Positions 35,970 through 36,926 of a DNA stretch of 36,926 bases are shown here, piece by piece. Source of the DNA: a virus; the IMG/VR virus record IMGVR_UViG_3300037319_000092, positions 1 through 36,926 of that record; one strand, given 5' to 3'. The position numbers were made by a program, and so were the translations under genes. The number at the start of each line of letters is the position of its first letter. The first letter of the stretch is position 1. Under the pieces are notes generated by a model. It was not told where the DNA came from, searched no databases, and was given only the letters and a program-made list of their open reading frames with translations.

Positions 35970-36736
35970 GTTGTTGCACCTTTGAATTTGTTCCTGCTTG
36001 TACCGTGTGCAACTATGGCGATCGATTTTGCTTTGCTCATACTGCCAGTGCAAAGCTTGCATTCATTGCATGTGATGCCTTTGTCGTTTTCTTTTGAAGC
36101 TGGACATAATATTTCATTTTTCAACAATGCATTCATCCCTTGGGTTTCATATGTAATAACGGGTATTACCCTAAAAGTTCTGTATCCTTTGGTGTGTGCC
36201 TGCTGTGCATCTTTGATGCTGTCTGCTGAATACATCATCTTTTTGTAATTTGGGTTGATACCGTGCTGATGAGTGTATCCTGTGTGACCTGTGCTATGCA
36301 TTAATAAGTTGTCCCATATGCTTTGTGGTACTGCAGCCGGGTCGCCATATGTGCCTAGTCTGACCATTCTACCCCTTGCGAGTTCTTGGGTTTGTTCTGC
36401 TGTGATGGTGTTATATTTTCCTGCGACATATGCCTTGTACACCTGATTAGGCCCCTGCCCTAGGTTGACATAGCATGTTCTACCTTCTGCTGTCTTGCGG
36501 TCTGGGTTGGTGCTGGGTGTACCCCTGTGGGTGCAATCCCCGCATATAGAATAATCTGCGCCTGTTTTGCTGGCCTGCATTGGGCTGACATGAGCGCGGA
36601 TAATATGCGTCTGAATTAAATTTCCCGTTTTAATATTGTTTGATTTCACAATGCATACAACAATTATTTGTTTTCCGTCAATCATTGATGGACCGTCATA
36701 TATAATTGAATTTTTAAGTTTGATTTGCTTTGCCAT
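35966..36736 (-). CDS. Conserved cysteine-rich phage protein of unknown function
   Basis: 256 residues. Family-type features: IYDGPSMIDGKQIIVVCIV at the N-terminus, SICGDCTHRGT (CxxC) and RTCYVNLGQGPNQVYKAY, then GRMVRLGTYGDPAAVP, a HTGYTHQ motif, GYRTFRVIP, and a C-terminal cluster ILCPASKENDKGITCNECKLCTG followed by KSIAIVAHG. I recognise this as a family of uncharacterised proteins in phages and some bacteria. The Cys clusters suggest a bound metal or iron-sulphur cluster (ferredoxin-like CxxCxxC pattern at the end). Its enzyme activity is unknown. Codon use (TGT/TGC, CCC) is visibly different from the structural genes. Confidence 0.72.
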   Translation of the reverse strand: MAKQIKLKNSIIYDGPSMIDGKQIIVVCIVKSNNIKTGNLIQTHIIRAHVSPMQASKTGADYSICGDCTHRGTPSTNPDRKTAEGRTCYVNLGQGPNQVYKAYVAGKYNTITAEQTQELARGRMVRLGTYGDPAAVPQSIWDNLLMHSTGHTGYTHQHGINPNYKKMMYSADSIKDAQQAHTKGYRTFRVIPVITYETQGMNALLKNEILCPASKENDKGITCNECKLCTGSMSKAKSIAIVAHGTSRNKFKGATT

Positions 36737-36750
36737 AATATAAACTCGAT

Positions 36751-36926
36751 TTACAAACTGCGCTTAATTACTATTGAGAATTCGGCTTCATCATCCCTGA
36801 GATTAAATAAATAATCCATTGCTTTGTGTTCATTCTCGAATTGCTTATTTATACTATATTCGTGCCCTTTGTGGTTTATATATATTCCATTGCAAACTGT
36901 CTCATTTGAATTTATACACAATTGAA
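36751..36926 (-). CDS. Partial hypothetical protein (5' end outside window)
   Basis: The frame is open from the right edge to TAA at 36753-36751, giving 57 visible residues ending in INHKGHEYSINKQFENEHKAMDYLFNLRDDEAEFSIVIKRSL. Charged, probably alpha/beta, not recognised. The stop is 14 bases before the ATG of the cysteine-rich gene, so both may form one leftward operon. Start not visible. Confidence 0.5.
   Translation of the reverse strand, partial: QLCINSNETVCNGIYINHKGHEYSINKQFENEHKAMDYLFNLRDDEAEFSIVIKRSL

Noticed and set aside
1-36926. Prophage hallmarks (integrase, att site at tRNA-Thr, repressor)
   Set aside because: No integrase or repressor gene is visible, and the tRNA is complete, with its own CCA and within a phage transcript, so it is a phage tRNA rather than a host attachment site.

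Overview
This window is part of the genome of an AT-rich, tailed double-stranded DNA phage with a lambda-like siphovirus architecture. It carries a long-tail tape-measure protein, a lambda-type G/GT frameshift pair, a tail tip of the J class, a lambda E-type capsid protein and a lambda D-type decoration protein. No integrase, repressor or other lysogeny gene is visible, which fits (but does not prove) a virulent phage. Promoters are of the host sigma-70 type with extended -10 elements. The host cannot be named from the sequence; the low GC and the style of the accessory genes suggest an aquatic proteobacterium.

Layout. At the left edge, reading rightwards, are the 3' end of a ribonucleotide reductase large-subunit gene and a small thioredoxin, ending at a bidirectional terminator (986-1027). 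From about 32.9 kb down to 1.03 kb nearly everything reads leftwards. In transcription order this is: a possible HNH-like protein, a zinc-ribbon protein, tRNA-Thr, a structured non-coding stretch (cos or ncRNA candidate), small and large terminase, portal, a GIY-YIG endonuclease, a fibre/appendage cassette (27.8-22.3 kb), XkdF-type prohead protease, a DUF2945-containing putative scaffold, decoration protein, major capsid protein, four neck/tail-completion proteins, major tail protein, tail chaperones G and GT joined by a +1 frameshift, tape measure, two tail-tip proteins, a 1637-residue K-I-J fusion, a tail fibre with a self-cleaving S74 chaperone, a glycine-rich adhesin-like protein, and the lysis genes (XhlA-like protein, membrane protein, holin, M15 endolysin).

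At 33.1-33.45 kb lies an AT-rich divergent control region with tandem iteron-like repeats, an inverted repeat and two back-to-back promoters; it is the best candidate here for a replication origin or master switch. Rightwards from it run an AT-hook-like protein, a PhoH-type ATPase and a ClpP-like protease, closed by a terminator at 35.25 kb. After about 0.5 kb with no convincing gene, a second convergent terminator separates this from a leftward unit at the right edge: a conserved cysteine-rich phage protein, an overlapping 40-residue membrane peptide and a truncated gene.

The most interesting points are: the very narrow +1 frameshift window in the tail chaperones; a family of promoters sharing TGnTATAAT, two of which are followed at once by a hairpin in the nascent RNA; the iteron-bearing control region; a fibre cassette between portal and protease in which three neighbouring proteins, one of them a 40-residue ORF, end in the same kind of C-terminal motif; and the K-I-J fusion. 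No single completely new defence or mobile system was recognised.
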